Positions 35,142 to 45,587 of a stretch of 64,000 nt of DNA are shown here, piece after piece. The position numbers were made by a program, and so were the translations under genes. How positions within the stretch are numbered: the stretch's first letter is position 1; each line of letters begins with the position of its first letter. Under the pieces are notes generated by a model. The model was not told where the DNA came from, did no database searches, and saw nothing but the letters and a program-made list of their open reading frames with translations. The DNA lies in NCBI RefSeq assembly GCF_003008535.1, contig NZ_CP027666.1, positions 496,001 to 560,000 of the forward strand. The letters are read 5' to 3'. The stretch comes from Ottowia oryzae (GTDB lineage Bacteria > Pseudomonadota > Gammaproteobacteria > Burkholderiales > Burkholderiaceae_C).

Positions 35142-35417
35142 TTACTTCTTGGCTTTTTTGTCTGCCGCGTGACCTTTGAAGGTACGCGTCAGCGCAAATT
35201 CGCCGAGCTTGTGGCCAACCATCTGGTCGGTCACATAAACGGGCACGTGCTGCTTGCCGTTGTGCACGGCGATCGTCAGACCGATGAAATCGGGCAGGAT
35301 CATGGAGCGACGCGACCAGGTTTTGACGGGCTTCTTGTCCTTCGTGGCCACGGCCTTGTCGACCTTGGCCAGAAGGTGGTGGTCCACAAACGGACCCTTC
35401 TTGAGAGAACGTGTCAT
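35142..35417 (-). CDS. rpsS: 30S ribosomal protein S19
   Basis: 91 residues. TRSLKKGPFVDHHLLAKV and SRRSMILPDFIGLTIAVHNG are diagnostic. It sits in the 30S head and contacts the A-site finger and S13. Standard order rplB-rpsS-rplV. Confidence 0.98.
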   Translation of the reverse strand: MTRSLKKGPFVDHHLLAKVDKAVATKDKKPVKTWSRRSMILPDFIGLTIAVHNGKQHVPVYVTDQMVGHKLGEFALTRTFKGHAADKKAKK

Positions 35418-35429
35418 TTGCGGAGGTCC

Positions 35430-36254
35430 TTACTTCTTGCGACGCGAAACAATCATGTTCTGCGTACGCTTGTTAGAACGGGTGCGATAGCCCTTGGTCA
35501 GGTTGCCCCATGGGTCAACAGGCTGGCGGCCCGACTTGCTTCGACCTTCACCACCACCCATCGGGTGATCGACCGGGTTCATCACGATACCGCGGACGGT
35601 CGGACGGATACCCATCCAGCGCTTCACACCGGCCTTGCCCAAACGGCGCAGGCTGTGCTCTTCGTTGGCGACTTCACCGATCGTGGCACGGCACTCGATG
35701 TGGATCTTGCGCACTTCGCCAGAGCGCATACGCACTTGAGCGTAGGTGCCTTCGCGCGCCAGCAGCGTGGCGGACGTACCGGCCGAGCGGGCGATCTGGG
35801 CACCAGCACCGGGCTTGAGCTCGATGCAATGGATGGTCGAACCCACCGGGATGTTGCGGATGGGCAGCGTGTTGCCGGCGCGGATCGGCGCTTCGGCGCC
35901 GCTCAGCAGCTGGCTGCCGACTTCCACACCGCGCGGGGCGATGATGTAGCGGCGCTCGCCATCGGCATAGCACACCAGCGCGATGTGCGCGCTGCGGTTC
36001 GGGTCGTACTCAACGCGTTCGACTTTGGCCGGAATGCCATCCTTGTCGCGACGGAAGTCGACGACGCGGTAGTGGTGACGATGACCACCGCCCTTGTGGC
36101 GGGTGGTGATGCGGCCGTTGTTGTTGCGGCCAGCCTTCTGGAATTGCGGCTCCAGCAGGGGCGCGAAACCTTCACCTTTGTGCAGGTGGTCGCGCGTGAC
36201 CTTGATCATGGCGCGGCGGCCAGGCGAGGTCGGTTTGATCTTGATGACGGCCAT
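35430..36254 (-). CDS. rplB: 50S ribosomal protein L2
   Basis: 274 residues. Contains TRHKGGGHRHHYRVVDFRRD and the C-terminal NPVDHPMGGGEGRS loop that lies near the peptidyl transferase centre, with the conserved functional His. Length and motifs are normal. Confidence 0.99.
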   Translation of the reverse strand: MAVIKIKPTSPGRRAMIKVTRDHLHKGEGFAPLLEPQFQKAGRNNNGRITTRHKGGGHRHHYRVVDFRRDKDGIPAKVERVEYDPNRSAHIALVCYADGERRYIIAPRGVEVGSQLLSGAEAPIRAGNTLPIRNIPVGSTIHCIELKPGAGAQIARSAGTSATLLAREGTYAQVRMRSGEVRKIHIECRATIGEVANEEHSLRRLGKAGVKRWMGIRPTVRGIVMNPVDHPMGGGEGRSKSGRQPVDPWGNLTKGYRTRSNKRTQNMIVSRRKK

Positions 36255-36257
36255 GGT

Positions 36258-36593
36258 TTACGCAGCCTCCCCAGACAGGTTCAGCTCTTGACCTTCCTTG
36301 AGCAGGACGTAGGCCTTGCGCACGTGGTCACGACGACCGATGGTGCGACCAAAGCGCTTGGTCTTGCCTTTGATGTTGGCCACGGACACGCCCTTGACTT
36401 CCACCTTGAACAGCAGTTCAACAGCGGCTTTGATTTCGGGCTTAGTCGCGTCGCGCAGCACCTTGAAGGTGACGGCATTGGACTTTTCGGCCACCAGCGT
36501 GGCCTTTTCGGAGATCACCGGAGCGATGAGGACCTGCATCAGGCGGCCTTCGTCGAACTGGCGCTCTTTCGGAGTCGGATTGATGCGGCTCAT
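36258..36593 (-). CDS. rplW: 50S ribosomal protein L23
   Basis: 111 residues. APVISEKATLVAEKSNAVTF and the basic loop GKTKRFGRTIGRR are typical. It sits at the exit tunnel and docks trigger factor and SRP. Its start overlaps the rplD stop by four bases (ATGA). Confidence 0.97.
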   Translation of the reverse strand: MSRINPTPKERQFDEGRLMQVLIAPVISEKATLVAEKSNAVTFKVLRDATKPEIKAAVELLFKVEVKGVSVANIKGKTKRFGRTIGRRDHVRKAYVLLKEGQELNLSGEAA

Positions 36594-37210
36594 GCGAACA
36601 TCTCCTTGAGCTTGTCGATGGCACCCTTGGTGACCAGCACCTTCTTGTAGTGCACCAGCGACACGGGATCGGCGTAACGCGGCTCGATCACCAGCACGTT
36701 GCCCAGGTTGCGCGAAGCCAGGTACAGGTTTTCGTCGACTTCATCGGCGATCACGAGCACGGAATCGAGCTTCATGGACTTGAAGCGGGCGGCCAGCTGC
36801 TTGGTCTTGGGCGAATCGACCTTGATCGAGTCCACCACGGCCAGGCGGCCTTCACGCGCCAGCTGGGAGAAGATGGACGCCATGCCGGCGCGGTACATCT
36901 TCTTGTTGATCTTCTGGGCGAAGTTCTCTTCCGGGCTGTTCGGGAAGGTGCGACCACCCCCGCGCCACAGCGGCGAGGACGTCATACCGGCGCGGGCATT
37001 ACCCGTACCTTTTTGGCGGAACGGCTTCTTGGTCGAGTGCTTGACCTGTTCGCGATCTTTCTGAGCGCGCGTACCTTGGCGGGCATTGGCCTTGTAGGCC
37101 ACCACCAGCTGGTGCACCAGCGCTTCGTTGTAGTCGCGGCCGAACAGCGTTTCAGGGGCATCCACCTTGGAGGCAGCCTGACCTTGTTCGTTGAGGAGTT
37201 CGAGTTGCAT
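36590..37210 (-). CDS. rplD: 50S ribosomal protein L4
   Basis: 206 residues, with the central tunnel loop (QKGTGNARAGMTSSPLWRGGG) and the globular domain. In E. coli L4 also represses its own S10 operon; no E. coli-like leader can be recognised here, so that is not claimed. Overlaps rplW by four bases. Confidence 0.98.
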   Translation of the reverse strand: MQLELLNEQGQAASKVDAPETLFGRDYNEALVHQLVVAYKANARQGTRAQKDREQVKHSTKKPFRQKGTGNARAGMTSSPLWRGGGRTFPNSPEENFAQKINKKMYRAGMASIFSQLAREGRLAVVDSIKVDSPKTKQLAARFKSMKLDSVLVIADEVDENLYLASRNLGNVLVIEPRYADPVSLVHYKKVLVTKGAIDKLKEMFA

Positions 37211-37213
37211 GGA

Positions 37214-37894
37214 TTACGCCTCCTCTTTCGCTTTGCCTTCCGGCGCCTTGACGGCCGGACGCACGGTCACGAAACCGCCGCGCGAACCAGGGACAGCGCC
37301 CTTGATCAGCAGCAGCTGGCGTGCTTCGTCGACGCGAACGACATCCAGGTTCTGGGTGGTGACAGTCTCATCGCCCATGTGACCGGTCATCTTCTTGCCC
37401 GGGAACACGCGGCCAGGATCCTGCGCCATGGAGATCGAGCCCGGCACGTTGTGCGAACGGCTGTTACCGTGCGACGCGCGCTGCGAGCTGAAGTTGTGGC
37501 GCTTGATGGTACCGGCGTAGCCTTTACCGATCGAGGTGCCTTGCACGTCGACTTTCTGGCCAGCGGCAAACACGTCGGCCACGGGCACGGCGGCGCCAGC
37601 GGCGTATTTGCCGGCGACGGCGTCGTCCACGCGGAATTCCTGGGTGATTTCACCGGCTTCGACACCCGCCTTGGCGAGGTGGCCGGCTTGGGGCTTGGAC
37701 ACGCGCGAGGCTTTGCGTGCGCCAAACGTGACCTGCAGGGCCACGTAGCCATCGTTTTCCTGGGTTTTGACCTGGGTAACGCGGTTGTTCGACACATCGA
37801 CCACCGTGACGGGCACTGCATCGCCGTCATCGGTGAACAGACGCATCATGCCCACCTTGCGCCCCAGCAACCCCAATCGATTGCTTTGACTCAT
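37214..37894 (-). CDS. rplC: 50S ribosomal protein L3
   Basis: 226 residues beginning MSQSNRLGLLGRKVGMMRLF. The long loop near the peptidyl transferase centre (SHGNSRSHNVPGSISM) includes the methylated-Gln region of other bacteria. AGGAG lies seven bases before the ATG. It is separated from rpsJ by 182 bases that hold a promoter and a stem-loop. Confidence 0.98.
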   Translation of the reverse strand: MSQSNRLGLLGRKVGMMRLFTDDGDAVPVTVVDVSNNRVTQVKTQENDGYVALQVTFGARKASRVSKPQAGHLAKAGVEAGEITQEFRVDDAVAGKYAAGAAVPVADVFAAGQKVDVQGTSIGKGYAGTIKRHNFSSQRASHGNSRSHNVPGSISMAQDPGRVFPGKKMTGHMGDETVTTQNLDVVRVDEARQLLLIKGAVPGSRGGFVTVRPAVKAPEGKAKEEA

Positions 37895-37969
37895 TTATTG
37901 CTCCTGAACTCTCGCCGCGCCTGCTGCAATTGGCCTGCGCGTTTGGAATGCGAAAGAGGGTTGAAAAGT

Positions 37970-37988
37970 CTTGCCCAAAAAAGGCAAG
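37970..37988 (-). promoter_or_regulatory. Stem-loop at the expected 5' end of the rplC transcript
   Basis: On the minus strand: CTTGCC, T-rich loop, GGCAAG, a perfect 6-bp stem starting within a few bases of the transcription start predicted from the promoter at 37995-38024. It could stabilise the mRNA 5' end or be a protein-binding leader. It is followed by ACTTTTC, so early termination is also possible. Confidence 0.45.
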
Positions 37989-37994
37989 CCTGAA

Positions 37995-38024
37995 ATTATA
38001 ACGCGGACATTGCCGATACGGCAA
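37995..38024 (-). promoter_or_regulatory. Promoter between rpsJ and rplC
   Basis: On the minus strand: TTGCCG, 18 bases, perfect TATAAT (37995-38000), about 100 bases upstream of rplC. It implies that rplC onward can be transcribed separately from tuf-rpsJ. An imperfect 12-bp palindrome (38002-38031) covers the -35 and spacer. Confidence 0.65.
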
Positions 38025-38076
38025 GTCCGCGCTTGGGTGGCCTGGAAGGCGCCGTACGGCGCTTCCCGTTACACCA

Positions 38077-38388
38077 TCACTGCAGCTTGATTTCGACGTC
38101 CACGCCGGCCGGCAGATCCAGCTTCATCAGCGCGTCGACGGTCTTGTCGGTGGGATCGACGATGTCCATCAGACGCTGATGCGTACGGATCTCGAACTGG
38201 TCGCGGCTGGTCTTGTTGACGTGCGGCGAACGCAAGATGTCGAAGCGCTTCATGCGCGTAGGCAGGGGCACGGGGCCCTTGACCACGGCGCCGGTGCGCT
38301 TGGCGGTGTCAACGATCTCAGCTGCCGACTGGTCGATCAGCTTGTAATCAAATGCCTTCAGGCGGATACGGATCTTTTGCTTGGCCAT
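38077..38388 (-). CDS. rpsJ: 30S ribosomal protein S10
   Basis: 103 residues. KQKIRIRLKAFDYKLIDQSA and RSPHVNKTSRDQFEIRTHQR are diagnostic. S10 also joins transcription antitermination complexes as NusE. It follows tuf by 11 bases. Confidence 0.98.
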   Translation of the reverse strand: MAKQKIRIRLKAFDYKLIDQSAAEIVDTAKRTGAVVKGPVPLPTRMKRFDILRSPHVNKTSRDQFEIRTHQRLMDIVDPTDKTVDALMKLDLPAGVDVEIKLQ

Positions 38389-38399
38389 GTCCGTTCACC

Positions 38400-39590
<1,191 letters not shown>

Positions 39591-39724
39591 TTCAACTTAC
39601 TCCGAAAAAGAACAGATACCCGTGTGTCGGTTTTAGGTCTGCACCCGGATGCCTTGAATCGCGCTGCACGGGCACGGCGCGGACTCCGGATCGCAGACCG
39701 ACGGGCAACCACCCGTCAGCTATC

Positions 39725-39775
39725 AATAAAGTAGCTGCTCGCGCTTGTTGCACAAGCGCTGCAGCCACTTTTCAC
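39725..39775 (+). repeat. 11-spaced repeat, copy 9, between tuf and fusA
   Basis: AAAGTAGCTGCTCGCGC, 11 bases, GCGCTGCAGCCACTTTTCACT. A half-like CAGCTATCAAT lies just to the left (39718-39728). It is the only copy inside the ribosomal cluster and ends a few bases after the fusA stop. Confidence 0.85.
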
Positions 39776-39780
39776 TCACA

Positions 39781-41889
<2,109 letters not shown>

Positions 41890-42047
41890 GATGAGTCCTT
41901 GGTTGTTCGCTCTTTTGAAGCAGGCCACGCGTGGGCGCGGCGGAAACGGTTTGCGGAGCCCTTAATCAGCACAAGGCCGCGGCGTGTACACGACACGCGA
42001 GCGGCCTTCGATGCACTGAGCAGAGCCCCGGTGCTCTGATGGTCAGA

Positions 42048-42518
42048 TCAGAATCGGAAGTGGCTGAACGCCTTGTTGGCTTCGGCCATGCGGTGCACTT
42101 CGTCACGCTTTTTCATGGCACCGCCGCGACCTTCGTTGGCCTCCAGCAGTTCGTTGGCCAGGCGCATCGCCATGGATTTTTCACCGCGCTTGCGGGCGGC
42201 TTCCTTGATCCAGCGCATCGACAGCGCCAGGCGGCGCACGGGACGCACTTCCACGGGCACCTGGTAGTTGGCGCCACCGACGCGGCGAGACTTGACCTCG
42301 ACCATCGGCTTGACGTTGTTGATGGCGATGACGAAGAGCTCCAGCGGGTCTTTGCCGCTTTTCTTCTCCATTTGCTCGAGCGCGCCGTAAATGATGCGCT
42401 CGGCAACCGCCTTCTTGCCGCCTTCCATGATGACGTTCATGAATTTGGACAGCTCGACATTGCCGTACTTGGGATCCGGCAGGATTTCACGTTTAGGGAC
42501 TTCGCGACGACGTGGCAT
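42048..42518 (-). CDS. rpsG: 30S ribosomal protein S7
   Basis: 156 residues. PRRREVPKREILPDPKYGN and the RWIKEAARKRGEKSMAMRLA region are diagnostic. It nucleates assembly of the 30S head. In E. coli S7 represses the str operon through the rpsL-rpsG intercistronic region; here that gap is 160 bases and holds a perfect hairpin. Confidence 0.98.
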   Translation of the reverse strand: MPRRREVPKREILPDPKYGNVELSKFMNVIMEGGKKAVAERIIYGALEQMEKKSGKDPLELFVIAINNVKPMVEVKSRRVGGANYQVPVEVRPVRRLALSMRWIKEAARKRGEKSMAMRLANELLEANEGRGGAMKKRDEVHRMAEANKAFSHFRF

Positions 42519-42633
42519 GTTTCACCTCATGTTTGCTTCAGCTGGCTGGCGGAAAAGTCCTGTATTCCCGACAACCCTGCAGACCCATCCAGGGACCGCA
42601 CTTACTCGACCTTTGTTCAAGGTCACTACGCTG

Positions 42634-42653
42634 GAATCGAAGCCATTCGATTC
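42634..42653 (-). promoter_or_regulatory. Hairpin in the rpsL-rpsG intercistronic region
   Basis: An 8-bp perfect stem GAATCGAA/TTCGATTC with a 4-nt loop, 26 bases after the rpsL stop. There is no U tail, so it is not a terminator. Its position matches that of the E. coli S7 translational operator, but no S7 rRNA-site mimic was identified. Confidence 0.4.
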
Positions 42654-42678
42654 GAGCACCGAAAAATGACGAAAGCGT

Positions 42679-43056
42679 TTAGGCCTTCTTGGGGCGCTTG
42701 GCGCCGTACTTGGAGCGCGACTGCTTGCGGTCTTTCACGCCTTGCAAGTCAAGCGAGCCGCGCACGATGTGGTAGCGCACGCCGGGCAAATCCTTGACCC
42801 GGCCGCCGCGCACCAGCACCACGCTGTGCTCTTGCAGGTTGTGGCCTTCACCGCCGATGTACGAGATGACCTCGAAACCGTTGGTCAGACGCACTTTGGC
42901 GACTTTACGAAGCGCCGAGTTCGGCTTCTTCGGCGTCGTGGTGTACACGCGGGTGCACACGCCGCGACGCTGCGGCGAATTTTGCATCGCAGGGCTTTTG
43001 GATTTGGTCTTCTCGACCGTCCGCCCCTGACGCACCAGTTGACTGATGGTTGGCAT
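42679..43056 (-). CDS. rpsL: 30S ribosomal protein S12
   Basis: 125 residues. TTTPKKPNSALRKVAKVRL and GRVKDLPGVRYHIVRG hold the two decoding-site loops, with wild-type Lys at the positions (43 and 88 in E. coli numbering) where streptomycin-resistance changes usually occur. First gene of the str cluster. No rpoC lies upstream, unlike the common arrangement. Confidence 0.99.
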   Translation of the reverse strand: MPTISQLVRQGRTVEKTKSKSPAMQNSPQRRGVCTRVYTTTPKKPNSALRKVAKVRLTNGFEVISYIGGEGHNLQEHSVVLVRGGRVKDLPGVRYHIVRGSLDLQGVKDRKQSRSKYGAKRPKKA

Positions 43057-43129
43057 TGAAAAACGTCCCTAAACGTCAAAAACAAACCGGCGCGTGCGGC
43101 CATAACAGCCCACGCGCGCGGCATGGAAT

Positions 43130-43151
43130 TTTTCCGCCCCAATGCGGAAAA
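43130..43151 (-). promoter_or_regulatory. Stem-loop in the rpsL leader
   Basis: An 8-bp stem TTTTCCGC/GCGGAAAA with a 6-base loop, just downstream of the -10 of the rpsL promoter. It would lie at the very 5' end of the str transcript, as the stem-loop at 37970 does for rplC. Confidence 0.4.
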
Positions 43152-43158
43152 GCCTTCA

Positions 43159-43187
43159 ATTGTAGCGCGGCTGCGGTTTTCCTGCAA
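43159..43187 (-). promoter_or_regulatory. Promoter of the str operon
   Basis: On the minus strand: TTGCAG, 17 bases, TACAAT, about 105 bases before the rpsL start. This is a near-consensus sigma-70 promoter with ideal spacing, in the gap between dacC-like and rpsL genes. Confidence 0.75.
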
Positions 43188-43201
43188 CGCAGCGCTACCA
43201 A

Positions 43202-43218
43202 GGGCGCAAGCTGCGCCC
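43202..43218 (-). terminator. Possible weak terminator after the DD-carboxypeptidase gene
   Basis: A 7-bp stem GGGCGCA/TGCGCCC with a 3-nt loop, 22 bases past the stop, without a U tract. It directly precedes the str promoter. Confidence 0.3.
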
Positions 43219-43240
43219 CGTTGGGCCGGTCAGCGGCCGC

Positions 43241-44416
43241 TTACTGGATCCACAGGCGCATGGCATCCCATGCGCGGCCGAGGAAGCCAGCTTCCTCCAC
43301 CGGCTCGAGCGCCACCAGCGGCACTTCGGTCAGTTGCTGCTCGCCCAGCTTGACCTTGAGCGTGGCCACGCGCTGGCCCTGTTTGAAGGGGGCGATCAGC
43401 GGCTCAGGGCGGGCGACTTCGGTCTTGACTTGCCCAGCCATGCCAGAGGGCACTGCCACGATGATGGGGGTGCTGCTGCCCAGTTTCAATTCGGCCGTCT
43501 TGCCCTTCCAGACCTTGGGTGTGGCCACGGCCTTGCCGGCGTCGAACAGTTTCACACCTTCATAGGCGGTGTAGCCCCAGTTCAGCAGTTTTTGCGATTC
43601 GTTGGCGCGGGCGTTCTCGCTGGCGGTGCCGAGCACGACCGACAGCAGGCGGCGCCCCTGCAGGTTGGGGAAGTCGCGCTTGGCCGTGGCCACCAGGCAG
43701 TAGCCTGCGGCGTTGGTGTGGCCGGTTTTCAGGCCGTCGACGGTGGGATCACGGAACAGCAGCGCGTTGCGGTTGGTGTCGTTGCTGGCGGGCGTGCCCG
43801 GGTAGCGGTACTTCTTGATGGTGTAGTAGTGCACGTACTCGGGGAAGTCGGTCATCAGCCGCATGGCCAGCGTGGCCAAGTCGCGCGCAGTGGTGGTGTG
43901 GCCGGCCTCGGTCAGCCCCTCGGGGTTGCGGTAGCTGGTGTTTTTCATGCCCAGCGCCTTGGCCTGGTCGTTCATCAGCTGCACGAAGTGCTCGGCCGTG
44001 CCGCCCACGCCTTCGGCCAGGGCCATGGTGGCGTCGTTGCCGGACTGCACGATCATGCCCTTGATCAGGTCTTCCACGGGCACCTGCATCTTGGGGTCGA
44101 TGAACATGCGCGAGCCGGGCATCTTCCAGGCGCGGTCGCTCACGGGCAGCGTCTGCGTCAGGCTGAGCTTCTTGGACTTGAGCGCGTCGAACACCAGGTA
44201 GGCGCTCATCAGCTTGGTGAGTGAGGCGGGCTCGACCGGCGTGTCGATCTCTTTGGAAGCCAGGATCTGGTGGGCCGACACGTCCATCAGCAGGTACGAC
44301 TTGGCCGCCACTTCGGGTGGCTGCGGCGCCTGCTGCGCGTGAACGGCGGGGGCTGCGGCGGCCACCACGGCGAGCAGCGCGGTGCCCAGAAAGCGCGATA
44401 AGGATTGGAAAAGCAT
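43241..44416 (-). CDS. D-alanyl-D-alanine carboxypeptidase (PBP5/6-like)
   Basis: 391 residues from the ATG at 44416; a GTG at 44425 is an alternative, and neither has a clear ribosome site. The signal peptide is cleaved near AVHAQ. Penicillin-binding motifs: SLTK (Ser-x-x-Lys, about residue 65), SGN (about 125) and KTG in DGLKTGHT (about 230). The C-terminal PBP5-type beta domain ends in a probable amphipathic membrane anchor (AWDAMRLWIQ). It trims the terminal D-Ala of peptidoglycan stem peptides in the periplasm. Confidence 0.95.
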   Translation of the reverse strand: MLFQSLSRFLGTALLAVVAAAAPAVHAQQAPQPPEVAAKSYLLMDVSAHQILASKEIDTPVEPASLTKLMSAYLVFDALKSKKLSLTQTLPVSDRAWKMPGSRMFIDPKMQVPVEDLIKGMIVQSGNDATMALAEGVGGTAEHFVQLMNDQAKALGMKNTSYRNPEGLTEAGHTTTARDLATLAMRLMTDFPEYVHYYTIKKYRYPGTPASNDTNRNALLFRDPTVDGLKTGHTNAAGYCLVATAKRDFPNLQGRRLLSVVLGTASENARANESQKLLNWGYTAYEGVKLFDAGKAVATPKVWKGKTAELKLGSSTPIIVAVPSGMAGQVKTEVARPEPLIAPFKQGQRVATLKVKLGEQQLTEVPLVALEPVEEAGFLGRAWDAMRLWIQ

Positions 44417-44425
44417 GGGTTTCAC

Positions 44426-44475
44426 TACAAAAACTGAAGCTGCTGGCGCAGGCTGGACGGGCGCTAGAACCCGAT
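44426..44475 (+). repeat. 11-spaced repeat, copy 10
   Basis: AACTGAAGCTGCTGGCGC, 11 bases, GCGCTAGAACCCGATT. It fills most of the 76-base gap between the hydrolase stop and the carboxypeptidase start. More diverged than most copies. Confidence 0.7.
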
Positions 44476-44492
44476 TGGATGCTTAAAAATGA

Positions 44493-45131
44493 TCAAGGCC
44501 GCAAGTGCCGCACGACCAGCGTCTTGAGCAGCGGCAATTGTCCGTGAAAGAAGTGTTCGCCGCCCGGCACCACGGTCACGGGCAGGCTTTGCGGGCGCGC
44601 CCAGTCCATGACCGAGGCCAGCGGCACGGTGTCGTCCAGCTCGCCGTGCACCACCAGGGTTTGCGGTTGCAGCTCGGGCGGGACGGGGGCCACGTCGAAG
44701 CGCGATGCGGCGGTGCCCACCAGCACCACGCCGTCGATCGGGCGGGGGCCGTGCAGGGCGGCCACGGCGCGGCTGGCCACGTAGGCGCCAAAGGAAAAAC
44801 CGGCGATGACCAGCGCCTCGCCCGCGGGCGCCTGCGCGGCCACGGCGGCGAGCATGTCGTCCACCTCGCCACGGCCTTCGTCGTAGGCGCCGGCGCTGGC
44901 ACCCACGCCGCGAAAGTTGAAGCGCAGCGCGCGCCAACCGCATTGCACGCAGGCGCGCGCCAGCGTTTGCACGACCTTGTTGGTCATGGTGCCGGCGAAC
45001 AGCGGATGCGGGTGGGCGATGACGGCGGTGCCGCGCGCGGCGGCGAACTGCGCCGGGTCGGGCAAGTCGAGCAGCGCTTCGATGGCGCCGGCCGGGCCTT
45101 GCAGGGTCAGGGATTGCGTCTGGGCATTCAT
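44493..45131 (-). CDS. Alpha/beta hydrolase (COG2945-like)
   Basis: 212 residues from the ATG at 45131. The nucleophile is Ser in IAGFSFGAYVAS, the acid probably Asp in GELDDTVPL, and the base His in GGEHFFHG. The HPHPLFAGTMTNKVV and NFRGVGAS blocks are typical of this small cytoplasmic hydrolase group of unknown substrate. It precedes the carboxypeptidase on the same strand. Confidence 0.88.
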   Translation of the reverse strand: MNAQTQSLTLQGPAGAIEALLDLPDPAQFAAARGTAVIAHPHPLFAGTMTNKVVQTLARACVQCGWRALRFNFRGVGASAGAYDEGRGEVDDMLAAVAAQAPAGEALVIAGFSFGAYVASRAVAALHGPRPIDGVVLVGTAASRFDVAPVPPELQPQTLVVHGELDDTVPLASVMDWARPQSLPVTVVPGGEHFFHGQLPLLKTLVVRHLRP

Positions 45132-45141
45132 TTCGCTACGC

Positions 45142-45192
45142 AAATTATAGCTACCGCCACAGGCTGCGCTAGCGCTGGCGCGAGAAAAAGCC
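45142..45192 (+). repeat. 11-spaced repeat, copy 11
   Basis: AATTATAGCTACCGCCAC, 11 bases, GCGCTGGCGCGAGAAAAAG. The left block is degenerate but the right block and spacing are kept. It starts 11 bases upstream of the hydrolase start codon. Confidence 0.75.
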
Positions 45193-45242
45193 TGTAACAG
45201 GTGCCTTGCGCAAGCGGGCAGGGCGCCGGGCGGCGCGGGCGT

Positions 45243-45587
45243 TCAGCGGCCCAAGTCGGGCGGCGTCAGCAGGCGTTCCACCACCTTGCCGTCGCGCAGG
45301 TGGGATTCGACGATCTCGTCGATGTCGCTCTTGTCCACGTAGCTGTACCAGACAGCTTCGGGGTACACCACGGCGATGGGCCCGCCAGCGCAGCGGTCCA
45401 GGCAGCCGGCCTTGTTCACGCGCACCTTGCCCGGGCCAGAGAGCCCGGCCTGCTTGACGCGGGCCTTGCAGTGGTCGAACGCGGCCTGGGCGTCGTGGTC
45501 ACCGCACGAGGCTTCGCCGTTCTCCCGCTGGTTCAGGCAAAAGAAGATGTGGCGCTGGTAATAAGAGGGCGATGGCGCGGAACTCAT
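45243..45587 (-). CDS. Thioredoxin-like [2Fe-2S] ferredoxin
   Basis: 114 residues. Cys positions CLNQRENGEASC and, 32 residues on, CLDRC fit the shethna/NuoE-like thioredoxin-fold [2Fe-2S] proteins. Begins after a short Ser-rich tail with YYQRHIFFCLNQR. Likely a soluble electron carrier of unknown partner. Its start overlaps the stop of the VanZ-like gene by four bases (ATGA), so they are co-translated. Confidence 0.9.
   Translation of the reverse strand: MSSAPSPSYYQRHIFFCLNQRENGEASCGDHDAQAAFDHCKARVKQAGLSGPGKVRVNKAGCLDRCAGGPIAVVYPEAVWYSYVDKSDIDEIVESHLRDGKVVERLLTPPDLGR

Noticed and set aside
38044..38066. Palindrome after rpsJ as a terminator
   Set aside because: The stem is strong but no U tract follows, and rpsJ to rplC genes are usually read together. 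It may be a processing or pause site.
39710..39728. A second CAGCTATCAAT next to repeat copy 9
   Set aside because: Only the outer edge is present, without the GCGC-N11-GCGC core, so it was not counted as another copy.
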